A stretch of 15,401 nucleotides of DNA, taken from Faecalimonas sp. (lineage in GTDB: Bacteria; Bacillota_A; Clostridia; Lachnospirales; Lachnospiraceae). Every line of letters begins with the position of its first letter. Position 1 is the first letter of the stretch. The stretch is taken from assembly GCA_026169575.1 (NCBI GenBank), contig JAPFCT010000057.1:1-15401 (forward strand), given 5' to 3'. The translations under genes were made by a program, and so were the position numbers. The notes below the pieces were generated by a model. It made no database searches. It saw only the letters and a list, made by a program, of their open reading frames with translations, and was not told the origin of the DNA. Shown here piece by piece: positions 7,371-15,356 of the stretch.

Positions 7371-8222
7371 ATGAATACAAAATCAAAATGGAAATCTTTT
7401 TCACTATTAACCGGAAGCATCCTGATCATGGCAGTTGGAATCTATTTCTTCAAGTTTTCCAACAATTTCACGTTCGGAGGAATCACTGGTCTTGCCGTTT
7501 TAGTCGCTAAGACGGGCGTTATGTCAGCCGGAGACTTTAACTTTGTGGCAAACATGTTTCTTCTCCTCCTCGGCTTTCTGATCCTCGGGAAAAAGTTCGG
7601 ACTGAAAACGGCTTACTGCAGCACGCTTCTTTCTGTCACCCTTTCCCTCCTGGAACGGATCTACCCGATGAACCATCCTCTGACAGACCAGCCGATGCTC
7701 GAACTGACATTTGCGATCGCCCTGCCGGCATTTGGCTCCGCGATCTTATTCAATATCGGCGCTTCCAGTGGCGGAACAGATATCATCGCTGCAATTTTGA
7801 AAAAATATTCGGATTTTAATATCGGAAGGGCGCTTTTGCTGACCGACCTTGCGATCACGATCGCAGGATGTTTTGTCTTTGACATTGAGACCGGTCTTTA
7901 TTCTTTTCTCGGTCTTGCGGTCCGTTCTCTGATGATCGACAACGTCATTGAGAGTTTTAACCTGTGCAAATATTTCAATGTTGTCTGCGACAATCCGGAA
8001 CCAATCTGTGATTTTATCATGCATGAGCTCCACCGCAGTGCGACAACCTGCGAGGCAAAGGGCGCTTTTTCGGGGGAACCGAAAAGTCTCGTCTTTACCG
8101 TATTGAACCGCCATCAGGCGATCCGCCTCCGAAACTATATCAAAGAAGTAGAACCGACTGCATTTATCCTGATCTCCAACACAAGCGAGATCATCGGAAA
8201 AGGATTCCAAAACTCCATCTAA
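7371..8222 (+). CDS. YitT family membrane protein (DUF161/DUF2179)
   Basis: A 283-residue integral membrane protein of the YitT family, common in Firmicutes in several paralogues and without a settled function. The first two thirds hold about five hydrophobic segments (about 10-27, 33-48, 58-73, 108-128, 150-190), with the family's FTFGGITGLA near 34-43 and FNIGASSGGTDIIAAIL at about 127-143. The last 80 residues form the soluble DUF2179 domain (VVCDNPEPICDFIMHELHR ... VFTVLNRHQAIRLRNYIKEV ... FILISNTSEIIGKGF). The length is typical. It is transcribed away from eno from its own promoter and ends at a strong terminator, so it is a single-gene unit. The ATG is supported by GAGGT at about 9 bases. 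Confidence 0.93.
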   Translation: MNTKSKWKSFSLLTGSILIMAVGIYFFKFSNNFTFGGITGLAVLVAKTGVMSAGDFNFVANMFLLLLGFLILGKKFGLKTAYCSTLLSVTLSLLERIYPMNHPLTDQPMLELTFAIALPAFGSAILFNIGASSGGTDIIAAILKKYSDFNIGRALLLTDLAITIAGCFVFDIETGLYSFLGLAVRSLMIDNVIESFNLCKYFNVVCDNPEPICDFIMHELHRSATTCEAKGAFSGEPKSLVFTVLNRHQAIRLRNYIKEVEPTAFILISNTSEIIGKGFQNSI

Positions 8223-8245
8223 TCTGTTTCTAATCTATTCATGTT

Positions 8246-8280
8246 CCCGGTATCAGCCATCAGCTGATGCCGGGATTTTT
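8246..8280 (+). terminator. Intrinsic terminator of the yitT-type gene
   Basis: CCCGGTATCAGC (8246-8257) pairs with GCTGATGCCGGG (8263-8274) over 12 positions (one G-U), loop of 5, followed by ATTTTT. Confidence 0.9.
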
Positions 8281-8364
8281 CTAAAATCATCTCTAAAATC
8301 CTTCGCTTATTTTCAAGTAATTTATATATTTTTTATATTTTTTAAATTTTTATAAAGAAAATCC

Positions 8365-8393
8365 TTGTTTTTTCTCACTTTTCGTGGCATAAT
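8365..8393 (+). promoter_or_regulatory. Promoter of the NSS symporter gene, with upstream T-tracts
   Basis: TTGTTT (8365-8370), 17 bp, CATAAT (8388-8393) with TG one base before the -10. Immediately upstream, T-tracts at 8329-8334, 8338-8343 and 8347-8351 repeat with a 9 bp period, resembling an UP element or bent DNA. The predicted leader is about 78 bases and carries AGGAGGA before the ATG. Confidence 0.6.
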
Positions 8394-8477
8394 GATTCCT
8401 AAATATTCTGTTTTAGGCATTAATGTTGTATCACTCTAAAGCAGAAAATCAACAAGTTATGATAGGAGGAAATTATT

Positions 8478-9833
8478 ATGGACAAAAAACGCGGATCATT
8501 TTCAGGCAAAATGGGCTTTGTGCTTGCTGCTGCCGGTTCTGCAGTAGGTCTTGGAAATCTCTGGAGATTTCCTTATCTGGCAGCGAAATATGGCGGGGGA
8601 ATTTTTCTGCTAGTCTACCTTGTACTGGCTGTCTCATTTGGTTTCACTCTTATGATCACAGAGATCGCTATCGGCCGGAAAACCGGTGTCAGCGCGATCG
8701 GCGCTTTTCAAAAACTGGATAACCGTTTTGGATTCGTAGGGATCCTGGCCTGCGTAGTTCCGTTTATCATCACCCCTTACTACTGCGTGATCGGCGGATG
8801 GGTCATCAAATATTTTGTCACATTCCTGACGGGAAAGGTAAGCGAAGCTGCGGGGGATGAATTTTTCAATGGCTTTATCAGCGAGCCCGTATCTCCGGTG
8901 CTCTGGTTTGCTGTTTTTATCCTTCTGACTTCCGTGATCGTCATCTTCGGTGTCGAAAAAGGAGTCGAGAAGGCAAGCCGTTTTATGATGCCGCTGTTGC
9001 TCGTCCTGATCGTCGGCGTCTGCATCTTCTGCATCACAAGACCCGGAGCGATGGAAGGTGTAAAGTATTACCTGCTTCCTGATTTTTCTAAATTTTCTGC
9101 CACAACGGTGCTGGCAGCCATGGGACAGCTGTTTTACTCGATGTCTCTTGCCATGGGGATTATGATCACATACGGTTCTTATATGAAAAAAGACAGTCAT
9201 CTGGAAGCTTCCGTGCGCCAGATTGAACTCTTTGATACAGCGATTGCTTTCCTTGCAGGTCTTCTGATCGTACCGTCTGTATTTGTCTTTTCCGGCGGAG
9301 ATGAAGCTGCGCTCAGCAAAGGACCGTCGCTGATGTTCATCACGCTTCCGAAGGTCTTTCACGACATGACACTGGGCGGAGTGATCGGCGCTGTATTCTT
9401 CTTATTGGTACTGTTTGCAGCCCTTACCTCATCGATCTCTCTTATGGAGACAAATGTTTCTATTCTCCGGGATAAATTAGGATGGAGCCGCAGAAAATCC
9501 ACACTGCTCATCACCGTCTATGTGTTAATCCTCGGATCGATCGTCTCCCTTGGATTTGGACCGCTGAGCTTTATCAAAATCCTTGGTCTGGGACTTCTGG
9601 ACTTCTTTGATTTCGTCAGCAACAGCGTCCTGATGCCGATTGTGGCGATCCTGACCTGCATCTGTGTCGGACATTTTGTCGGGGCAAAAGCCATCTCCGA
9701 TGAAGTAGAATTAAATGCTCCATTTAAGATGAAGAAATTTTATACGATTATGCTGAAATGGATCGCACCGGTCTTTCTGGTACTCGTTCTCGTATTTGCT
9801 GTATCAGAAGCAATGGGCTGGATCCGTGTATAA
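8478..9833 (+). CDS. Sodium-dependent transporter of the neurotransmitter:sodium symporter (NSS) family
   Basis: A 451-residue inner-membrane protein with about 11-12 helices and the LeuT fold. TM1 carries the hallmark GSAVGLGNLWRFPY (20-33), whose unwound centre binds sodium and substrate. GGGIFLLVYL (39-48) and TEIAIGRKTG (61-70) are also family features. Bacterial members import amino acids such as leucine, tryptophan or tyrosine with sodium; the substrate here cannot be told from sequence by eye. The length fits bacterial NSS proteins. The start has AGGAGGA 8 bases upstream. The gene stands alone between two terminators with its own promoter, so it is an independent unit. Confidence 0.94.
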   Translation: MDKKRGSFSGKMGFVLAAAGSAVGLGNLWRFPYLAAKYGGGIFLLVYLVLAVSFGFTLMITEIAIGRKTGVSAIGAFQKLDNRFGFVGILACVVPFIITPYYCVIGGWVIKYFVTFLTGKVSEAAGDEFFNGFISEPVSPVLWFAVFILLTSVIVIFGVEKGVEKASRFMMPLLLVLIVGVCIFCITRPGAMEGVKYYLLPDFSKFSATTVLAAMGQLFYSMSLAMGIMITYGSYMKKDSHLEASVRQIELFDTAIAFLAGLLIVPSVFVFSGGDEAALSKGPSLMFITLPKVFHDMTLGGVIGAVFFLLVLFAALTSSISLMETNVSILRDKLGWSRRKSTLLITVYVLILGSIVSLGFGPLSFIKILGLGLLDFFDFVSNSVLMPIVAILTCICVGHFVGAKAISDEVELNAPFKMKKFYTIMLKWIAPVFLVLVLVFAVSEAMGWIRV

Positions 9834-9841
9834 TCTCATAC

Positions 9842-9909
9842 TTCCTCTGCCTGACGGGCAGGGGAGTTAACTAAAAGGCAGCTGTTCTTCTGGAATAGTT
9901 GTCTTTTTT
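9842..9909 (+). terminator. Tandem hairpins ending in a T-run after the NSS gene
   Basis: The first stem pairs 9842-9851 with 9857-9866 (CCTCTGCC/GGCAGGGG core) and has no T-run. The second pairs 9873-9887 with 9893-9907 over 15 positions with three G-U pairs and a 5-base loop, running into TTTTTT. The second is the likely intrinsic terminator. Its G-U pairs make it much weaker on the other strand. Confidence 0.8.
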
Positions 9910-9912
9910 GTT

Positions 9913-9942
9913 TTGCATTGCCCTTTTCATTAATGCTATAAT
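9913..9942 (+). promoter_or_regulatory. Promoter of the two-component operon
   Basis: TTGCAT (9913-9918), 18 bp, TATAAT (9937-9942) with TG one base before the -10. The predicted start is about 9949. GAGGAGG lies 7 bases before the response-regulator ATG. No GTGACA repeat like that upstream of the ABC operon is seen here. Confidence 0.7.
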
Positions 9943-9978
9943 GATACAAAATGAAGCTAACACAGAGGAGGAATCTTT

Positions 9979-10644
9979 ATGGCACAACTTTTATTAGTTG
10001 AAGACGATGAATCAATCGTATTTGGTATGAAAGAGGCTCTTTCCCGCGCAGGGCATACGGTCATAAGCGCAGACAGTATTGCATCCGGAAAGCTCTGCTT
10101 CTCGGCCTCAGTCCAGCTCATTCTTCTGGATTTGAACCTCCCGGACGGAACCGGATATGAATTCTGCCAGTGGGTAAAAACAATCCGTGATGTCCCGGTC
10201 ATCTTTCTCACGGTTCAGGATGAGGAAACTTCCGTCACAAAAGGACTGGATCTGGGCGCTGACGACTATATTGTCAAGCCTTTCCGCCTTGCAGAACTCT
10301 TATCCCGCATTCGCGCAGTGCTCCGCAGAGTACCTCTGTCTGAAAGTCCGGTTCTTACCTGCCAGAATATCACACTGGATCGTACAAAGACATCGGTATT
10401 CCTGGACGGAGACGATGTTCTTCTCTCAGCACTTGAATACCGCCTTCTTCTCTATTTTATGGAAAATAAAAATCAGACACTGCCACGCGGCAGAATTCTT
10501 GACCGTCTATGGGATATCGACGGAAACTTTGTCAGCGACAATACGCTGACAGTCACGGTAAAACGTCTCCGGGAAAAACTAGGTCACACCAGCTGTATCC
10601 GCACGATACGCGGAATCGGCTATCGCATGGAGGACAACGCATGA
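9979..10644 (+). CDS. OmpR/PhoB-family response regulator transcription factor
   Basis: A 221-residue two-domain regulator. The receiver domain (1-115) has the acidic pair D9/D10 (LLLVEDDES), the phosphorylated aspartate D51 (LILLDLNLPDGTG), T78 and K100 (DYIVKPF), so all key residues are present. The C-terminal winged-helix DNA-binding domain (about 125-218) has LLSALEYRLLLYFMENKNQ, the recognition-helix region SDNTLTVTVKRLREKLG and the end motif IRTIRGIGYRM. It is expected to be phosphorylated by the kinase encoded next, whose ATG overlaps this gene's stop (ATGA). The likely target is the convergent ABC exporter operon, which has an 11 bp-period direct repeat upstream. The sequence resembles Bce/VanR-like regulators, but I cannot assign a named system. 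Confidence 0.94.
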   Translation: MAQLLLVEDDESIVFGMKEALSRAGHTVISADSIASGKLCFSASVQLILLDLNLPDGTGYEFCQWVKTIRDVPVIFLTVQDEETSVTKGLDLGADDYIVKPFRLAELLSRIRAVLRRVPLSESPVLTCQNITLDRTKTSVFLDGDDVLLSALEYRLLLYFMENKNQTLPRGRILDRLWDIDGNFVSDNTLTVTVKRLREKLGHTSCIRTIRGIGYRMEDNA

Positions 10645-11813
10645 AACAGAAATCTACCCCTTCCTTTATCAATACCTTTCTCTTCTGGCTGATCCCTGGT
10701 ATCTTATCTGGCATCATCGCAGCTGCTGCCACCAGTCTTTTCGCATACCGGAAACTGGCTCTTCTTGCGGACAGTCTGACGACTGCCACCTCTTTTTCTG
10801 CAGCTCTCAGGCAAATTTCCAGCGGAAATATTTCTTCCGGAACTGCCTTTTTGGCACATTACGGATACGAACCTTCTGATTTTTTTCTGCCCGCTTTCTG
10901 TTTTTTCAGTATTTTAAGTATTCTGCTTTTTGAATGTTTTGGATTCTTCCTCTATCTGTACGCACAAAAGCAACAGAAACATCTGCAAAAGCGGATCGAT
11001 GAACTGACTTCCTATCTTCATTCTGCCAATAAAGGAGAAATTTCTGTACTGGCAAGGAAGGAAGACTGCCTTTCTTATCTGGAAGATGAGATTTATAAAA
11101 CGGTAACAGAACTGTCTTCTGCACGTACTTCCGCTGTGCGCGACCACGCTGCTCTCTCTGAGCAGATTGCCAACATGGCGCATCAGCTGAAAACACCTCT
11201 GACGTCAATGTCCTTTATGACAGAACTCTTAGAGCTGTATCAGACACCTGACACAGAAGAATACCTCACACGGCTGAATCATCAGATTGACCGTCTCCGT
11301 ACGCTGACTTCCAACCTTCTTACCCTTGCAAAGCTGGATTCCCATGCGATCACATTCCATCCAACGTCTGTAGACTTCATGGAACTGATCACTGTTTCCT
11401 GCGAACCACTCCATGACTGGATGCTGGAAAAAAACGTCTCCTTCTTCACAGCATGTGACAATAAAGTGTCGGACCTGTTCTTTTGGCTGGATTTTCACTG
11501 GACGTCTGAGGCGCTTTTGAATATTTTTAAAAATTGTCTCGAACATACCCCTTCCGGAGGAAGCATCACCGTTTCACTCCTTTCCAATCCGCTTTATGCA
11601 GAACTTATCATAGAAGATACTGGGTGCGGATTCCCGGAGGAAGAACTTCCGCATCTGTTCGACCGCTTTTTTCGCGGTAAGCATGCTGCCCCGGAAAGTG
11701 CAGGAATCGGTCTCTCCCTTGCAAAACTGATCATTGAACGGCAAAACGGACACATCCGTGCTGCCAACACTGCAGACGGACATGCCCGTTTTACGATTCA
11801 TTTTTATTACTGA
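10641..11813 (+). CDS. Sensor histidine kinase (partner of the preceding response regulator)
   Basis: A 390-residue membrane kinase. Two membrane helices (about 11-35 and 83-108) enclose a short outside loop of about 47 residues. A linker with helical character follows (110-170), then the H-box IANMAHQLKTPLTSM with H181, an N-box ALLNIFKNCLEHTP (N298), the G1 motif DTGCG (326-330), the F-box FDRFF (340-344) and G2 GIGLSL (355-360), so it should be active. The ATG at 10641 overlaps the regulator stop by 4 bases, with GGAGG 7 bases upstream. The frame continues further upstream inside the regulator gene, but a start there would lack this site. The small outside loop suggests it senses its signal in or near the membrane, perhaps through the neighbouring transporter, as in Bce-type systems (inference). 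Confidence 0.93.
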   Translation: MKQKSTPSFINTFLFWLIPGILSGIIAAAATSLFAYRKLALLADSLTTATSFSAALRQISSGNISSGTAFLAHYGYEPSDFFLPAFCFFSILSILLFECFGFFLYLYAQKQQKHLQKRIDELTSYLHSANKGEISVLARKEDCLSYLEDEIYKTVTELSSARTSAVRDHAALSEQIANMAHQLKTPLTSMSFMTELLELYQTPDTEEYLTRLNHQIDRLRTLTSNLLTLAKLDSHAITFHPTSVDFMELITVSCEPLHDWMLEKNVSFFTACDNKVSDLFFWLDFHWTSEALLNIFKNCLEHTPSGGSITVSLLSNPLYAELIIEDTGCGFPEEELPHLFDRFFRGKHAAPESAGIGLSLAKLIIERQNGHIRAANTADGHARFTIHFYY

Positions 11814-11823
11814 TGTAAAGGAA

Positions 11824-14508
11824 TCAAAGTGTATCATCCTTGATCCCGTCAATGATACTCTGTTTCCGGATTTTCTTCTCTGCGACGAAATAAGCGCCTG
11901 CCACAGTAAGCAGGATCAGCAGCGGATAGCCAATCAGTATTGCATACGGTGCATATGGAAGATATGCAGTCAGACTGACTTCCTGCAGATGGAGATAGCA
12001 TACAAGAAAAACAATCTGGCATGGGAGGCTGATCAAAAGCGGACGGATCCCCAGAAAGATTCCTTCCAGCCAGAGCATCCTTTGCAGCTGTTTCGGACTA
12101 AGCCCTGCAGAGCGGAGCATGGCAAATTCTCGTTTTCTCTGCCATAGATTTCCGGTAATGCTCGCCCACACATTCGCAATCCCGATCACCGCCAGCATGC
12201 CAGTCAGGAAGCCAACGATCAGATTCATCACCCTGCGGCTCTCCTCACTCTGTTTTTTCTTTGTGACCGTGTCCGTCATGTCATAATCTCCCAACCCATA
12301 AGTTTCTTCCATAATTGTCTCAATCTCTTCTGCGGCTTCTGATACGGTTCGATCTGAAATCCCATCTGTATCCTCTGTCAGGTAGTATCCTTTTACCCTT
12401 GTACCTGAATTTCTCCTTGTCTCGCAACACTGCTCTGCCTGTGCAAATACATGCGATAACGGTTGGACTGCAATAAGTGTAAATTTAGAATGTTCGACTC
12501 CGATTGGCGGAAACTCTTCTGCAACTGCCCCGACTCTTAGAGAAAATTCATGGTCGCCACTGATCTGGTCTGTATTTTTCTCTGTAAACAGAAGTTCTTC
12601 TCCCAGTTTCAGATCAAGAAAGTCTCTCAAAACCGGATTTTTTCTTGTCCCATGAAATGGATCCGCCATCTTATTATAGAAAACCGCCAGTCCGGGATCT
12701 GAAAAATATGGTTCCGGGTCAATCCCATTCTCCCGGCAGTATTCACGAAAGGTTTCGTCATCAATTCCGATCACGGTAGCGGCAATACGATATTTGTCAT
12801 TCCGCTCAAAAACAGAATATTTTCCGCTGGAGGAAATTTTCTCAAACCCTCCCATATAACTTTCGGTCTCCCCGGATGCCCGCTCCTTTTCCTGCCATGT
12901 CGCACAAGACAACATATTATAGTAAAGAGACTTCTCCACACCGTTCACTTCATTAAGCTGTTTTGTCACCGCAGGATCAGGAAACTTTCCATCCTGAAAC
13001 CAGACTTGTATATGCCAGAACTGATCCGAATCAAGTCCATAGAAATCTGCTGCCGCTTCCTGCACTGTGACCATATACTGAAAACCAAACAGCAGTAAAA
13101 AAGAAATCACAAGTGCACTGGTCGCCGTCCGGTAGGATCTTCTCCTTGCTGCTATGGCGTTGGCTGCCAGTTCCCCTTCTATCCCAAATAAGACCTCATA
13201 CACCGATCTTCTTCTCTTTCTGTGCACTTTCAGTGTATCCGCCGTCACAAAAATCGCTTCAACCGGCATCATTTTCGCTATTTTCTTCGCCGGAATCCTT
13301 GCAGAGAGCCATACGGTTAAAAATGCAAGAAACAATGCGGGAAGCACTGCCGGAAGTCCAAATTCTAAAATAACCGGGTTCATGACACGGTCGGTCTTGT
13401 TTACTTCATTGATCAGGGACATGGCAACTGTATCTAATATCCACCCTGAAAAAATCCCGACCGGAATCGGAATCACGGACAACAAAAATCCTTCAAATAA
13501 AATAGATTTTCTGAGCTGTCCCGGAGATGCCCCGATCCCTGCAAAAATTCCAAGCTGACTGATTCTCTCATTTGCAGAAAGTGCAAATGCATTGTGGATC
13601 ACAAGCACAAACAGCGCCACAACAAGGAGCATCATCACTCCTGCCATCAAAATAAAGACTCCCATACTTCCCTCTGTCAGCATACTTTTCTGATTGTCCG
13701 ACATCACACCATATTTCAGAAGAAGATCTGTATTGTATCTGAGGTTATACTCCCCATACTCATCCTTCTCCCACCCGAGCGCTTCTGCGATCTTCGGAAG
13801 TTCTCTGTATGTATCCCGGATATTCTGGAACCGCAGATAGACCGTAATCTGGTCTTCCGGCCTGATCGTTGTTCTGTCAAGATAATGGATCCCGATGTAG
13901 CCGGGCACGACAGATTCACTGACGACGTCCAGTTTCCCGACAACCTTATAAGATGCTGTCCCGGTCTGCCAGAATGTCTCCCCATCCACTCTCGCCACAT
14001 TTTCATCAATCTTTTCTGTTCCATTTCTCCGCTCCCCGGACGGAAGTGTCAGCGTATCTCCGATCTTTACTTCCGGGTGACTGGAAAAATATTGTTTCGA
14101 CAGAACAATTTCTCCCTCTTTTTCCGGAACTCTTCCTTCTATGACAGAATACTGTTCTGCCATAGACGCCCAATATTTCTCATCAGCTCCACGCGTGATC
14201 AGATATGGCCGTTTCTCCTCATCAGATACTTTCAGGATCTGCCACGGACCTTTGATCATCACTTCAGAAACCGACTGAAAATTTTCAATATGCTCCAGAT
14301 CTTTCCCATATGTCTCATCAAATAACTCTCCGTGCCAGTCGCCGCTCTCCCTCTTTGTCATCTGGATATTATCCGTCCACATCGTATAGAAGAATCCACA
14401 AAGGCAGGACATCATCGTTGTCATCAGATAGACCGCAATCATAATCGCCACACTGGATCTCTTATTTCTCCGTACTGCATCCCATGTATATTCCTGTAAA
14501 ATCTTCAT
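11824..14508 (-). CDS. ABC transporter permease, two FtsX/MacB domains
   Basis: An 894-residue membrane protein with about eight helices. There is one near the N-terminus (18-40), three grouped at about 283-310, 337-365 and 381-405, then 462-482, and three more at 762-785, 812-838 and 853-877. Two large outside domains lie at about 41-282 and 483-761. The FtsX core motif appears twice: ERISQLGIFAGIGASPGQL (314-332) and KREFAMLRSAGLSPKQL (792-808). This is the layout of duplicated FtsX-type permeases, which act as mechanotransducers that expel or release peptides, antibiotics or lipids rather than importing nutrients. The ATG at 14508 overlaps the ATPase stop by one base (TGATG), so the pair is co-translated. 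It ends 10 bp from the convergent kinase gene. The substrate is unknown. Confidence 0.92.
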   Translation of the reverse strand: MKILQEYTWDAVRRNKRSSVAIMIAVYLMTTMMSCLCGFFYTMWTDNIQMTKRESGDWHGELFDETYGKDLEHIENFQSVSEVMIKGPWQILKVSDEEKRPYLITRGADEKYWASMAEQYSVIEGRVPEKEGEIVLSKQYFSSHPEVKIGDTLTLPSGERRNGTEKIDENVARVDGETFWQTGTASYKVVGKLDVVSESVVPGYIGIHYLDRTTIRPEDQITVYLRFQNIRDTYRELPKIAEALGWEKDEYGEYNLRYNTDLLLKYGVMSDNQKSMLTEGSMGVFILMAGVMMLLVVALFVLVIHNAFALSANERISQLGIFAGIGASPGQLRKSILFEGFLLSVIPIPVGIFSGWILDTVAMSLINEVNKTDRVMNPVILEFGLPAVLPALFLAFLTVWLSARIPAKKIAKMMPVEAIFVTADTLKVHRKRRRSVYEVLFGIEGELAANAIAARRRSYRTATSALVISFLLLFGFQYMVTVQEAAADFYGLDSDQFWHIQVWFQDGKFPDPAVTKQLNEVNGVEKSLYYNMLSCATWQEKERASGETESYMGGFEKISSSGKYSVFERNDKYRIAATVIGIDDETFREYCRENGIDPEPYFSDPGLAVFYNKMADPFHGTRKNPVLRDFLDLKLGEELLFTEKNTDQISGDHEFSLRVGAVAEEFPPIGVEHSKFTLIAVQPLSHVFAQAEQCCETRRNSGTRVKGYYLTEDTDGISDRTVSEAAEEIETIMEETYGLGDYDMTDTVTKKKQSEESRRVMNLIVGFLTGMLAVIGIANVWASITGNLWQRKREFAMLRSAGLSPKQLQRMLWLEGIFLGIRPLLISLPCQIVFLVCYLHLQEVSLTAYLPYAPYAILIGYPLLILLTVAGAYFVAEKKIRKQSIIDGIKDDTL
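11831..11858. terminator. Possible bidirectional hairpin between convergent kinase and permease genes
   Basis: GTATCA (11831-11836) pairs with TGATAC (11853-11858), and inside it TTGA (11840-11843) pairs with TCAA (11849-11852), with a 3-base bulge. It lies within the last codons of the permease gene. There are no clean T-runs, so it is only a weak terminator candidate, but nothing better exists in the 10 bp gap. Confidence 0.25.
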
Positions 14509-15188
14509 CAGACATTCACCTCATCTCTGCAAATCCTCCCATCTTCCAGCGTAATAATCCGGTCTGCCTCCAGCGCTGTCCGCTCATCGTGGGTAATTAG
14601 AAGAATCGTCTGGTGATATTTCTTATTTGACATCTTCAAAAGTTCGATCGTTTCCTCTGAATTTTTCCGGTCGAGGTTCCCGGTCGGCTCATCGGCCAAA
14701 AGGATTGCCGGACGGTAAATCAGACTTCTTGCAATCGCCGCCCGCTGCTGCTGACCACCTGACAGTTCCCTCGGCAAATGATGGATCTTCTCTTCTATCC
14801 CGAGTGTTCTCACAAGTTCCTGAAAGAATTCTTCATCTGGCTTCTTCCCATCCAGCAAAACCGGGAGCAAAATGTTTTTCCGCACATCTAAAGTCGGAAT
14901 CAGATTGTAAAACTGATAGATCAGCCCAACCTTCCTTCTCCTGAACACTGCCAGCTGCTCTTGATTCATCGAGGCAATATCCGTATCCTCCACAAAAATC
15001 TTTCCTCTGGTCGGCTGGTCTACCCCACCCAGCATATGGAGCAGTGTAGACTTACCTGACCCTGATGCCCCGACAATCGCTGTAAAGCTTCCTTTCTGTA
15101 TCGACAAACTGATATCATCCAGCGCTGTCACTTTATTCTGTCCGCTTCCATAGATTTTTGTCAGATTTTCACAACGCAATACTTCCAT
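14508..15188 (-). CDS. ABC transporter ATP-binding protein (MacB/LolD/Bce type)
   Basis: A 226-residue cytoplasmic ATPase of the family that partners FtsX-type permeases. Walker A GASGSGKST (40-48), Q-loop Q92 in YQFYNLIPTLDV, signature LSGGQQQR (142-149), Walker B ILLADEP with the catalytic glutamate E167, the D-loop GNLD (170-173) and the switch histidine H200 (ITHD) are all present. The Q-loop and LADEPTGNLD sequences are characteristic of this subfamily. The ATG at 15188 has AGGAGG about 9 bases upstream. It is the first gene of a two-gene operon; the permease starts one base into its stop codon. Control probably comes through the GTGACA repeats at 15268-15284. Confidence 0.96.
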   Translation of the reverse strand: MEVLRCENLTKIYGSGQNKVTALDDISLSIQKGSFTAIVGASGSGKSTLLHMLGGVDQPTRGKIFVEDTDIASMNQEQLAVFRRRKVGLIYQFYNLIPTLDVRKNILLPVLLDGKKPDEEFFQELVRTLGIEEKIHHLPRELSGGQQQRAAIARSLIYRPAILLADEPTGNLDRKNSEETIELLKMSNKKYHQTILLITHDERTALEADRIITLEDGRICRDEVNV

Positions 15189-15240
15189 GTAACATTCCCT
15201 CCTATGTCATAAATTCCGGCACAGAAGTCTTTCTCTGAAC

Positions 15241-15284
15241 CGTATACTCACATTTTAGGCAGTGAAAGTGACAGCTTCGTGACA
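15241..15284 (-). promoter_or_regulatory. Putative response-regulator-activated promoter of the ABC operon
   Basis: On the plus strand GTGACA occurs at 15268-15273 and again at 15279-15284, exactly 11 bp apart, with a related GTGAAA at 15262-15267. On the minus strand, downstream of these, TATACG (15246-15241) with TG three bases before it is a possible -10, and there is no good -35. The repeats would centre at about -42 from the predicted start, a classic activator position for OmpR-family regulators. Confidence 0.5.
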
Positions 15285-15356
15285 ATCTTCTTTTTTCGGA
15301 AACTCTGCTCCCACTCTTTGCATAAAAAACAAGATCACAGCAATCTATTTACAAGT

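Noticed and set aside
8634..9362. Long antisense open frame (242 codons) inside the NSS gene
   Set aside because: The composition is rich in His, Asp, Lys and Arg, typical of an antisense shadow; it lacks a ribosome binding site and matches no family, while the plus-strand NSS protein is clear.
10509..10640. Upstream start for the histidine kinase giving 434 residues
   Set aside because: The extra part lies wholly inside the response-regulator gene and is not kinase-like; the ATG at 10641 has GGAGG and the usual ATGA overlap.
15315..15350. Intrinsic terminator for the right-edge gene
   Set aside because: There is a T6 run on the minus strand, but the preceding dyad is only about 4 bp (AGAT/ATCT), too weak to call.
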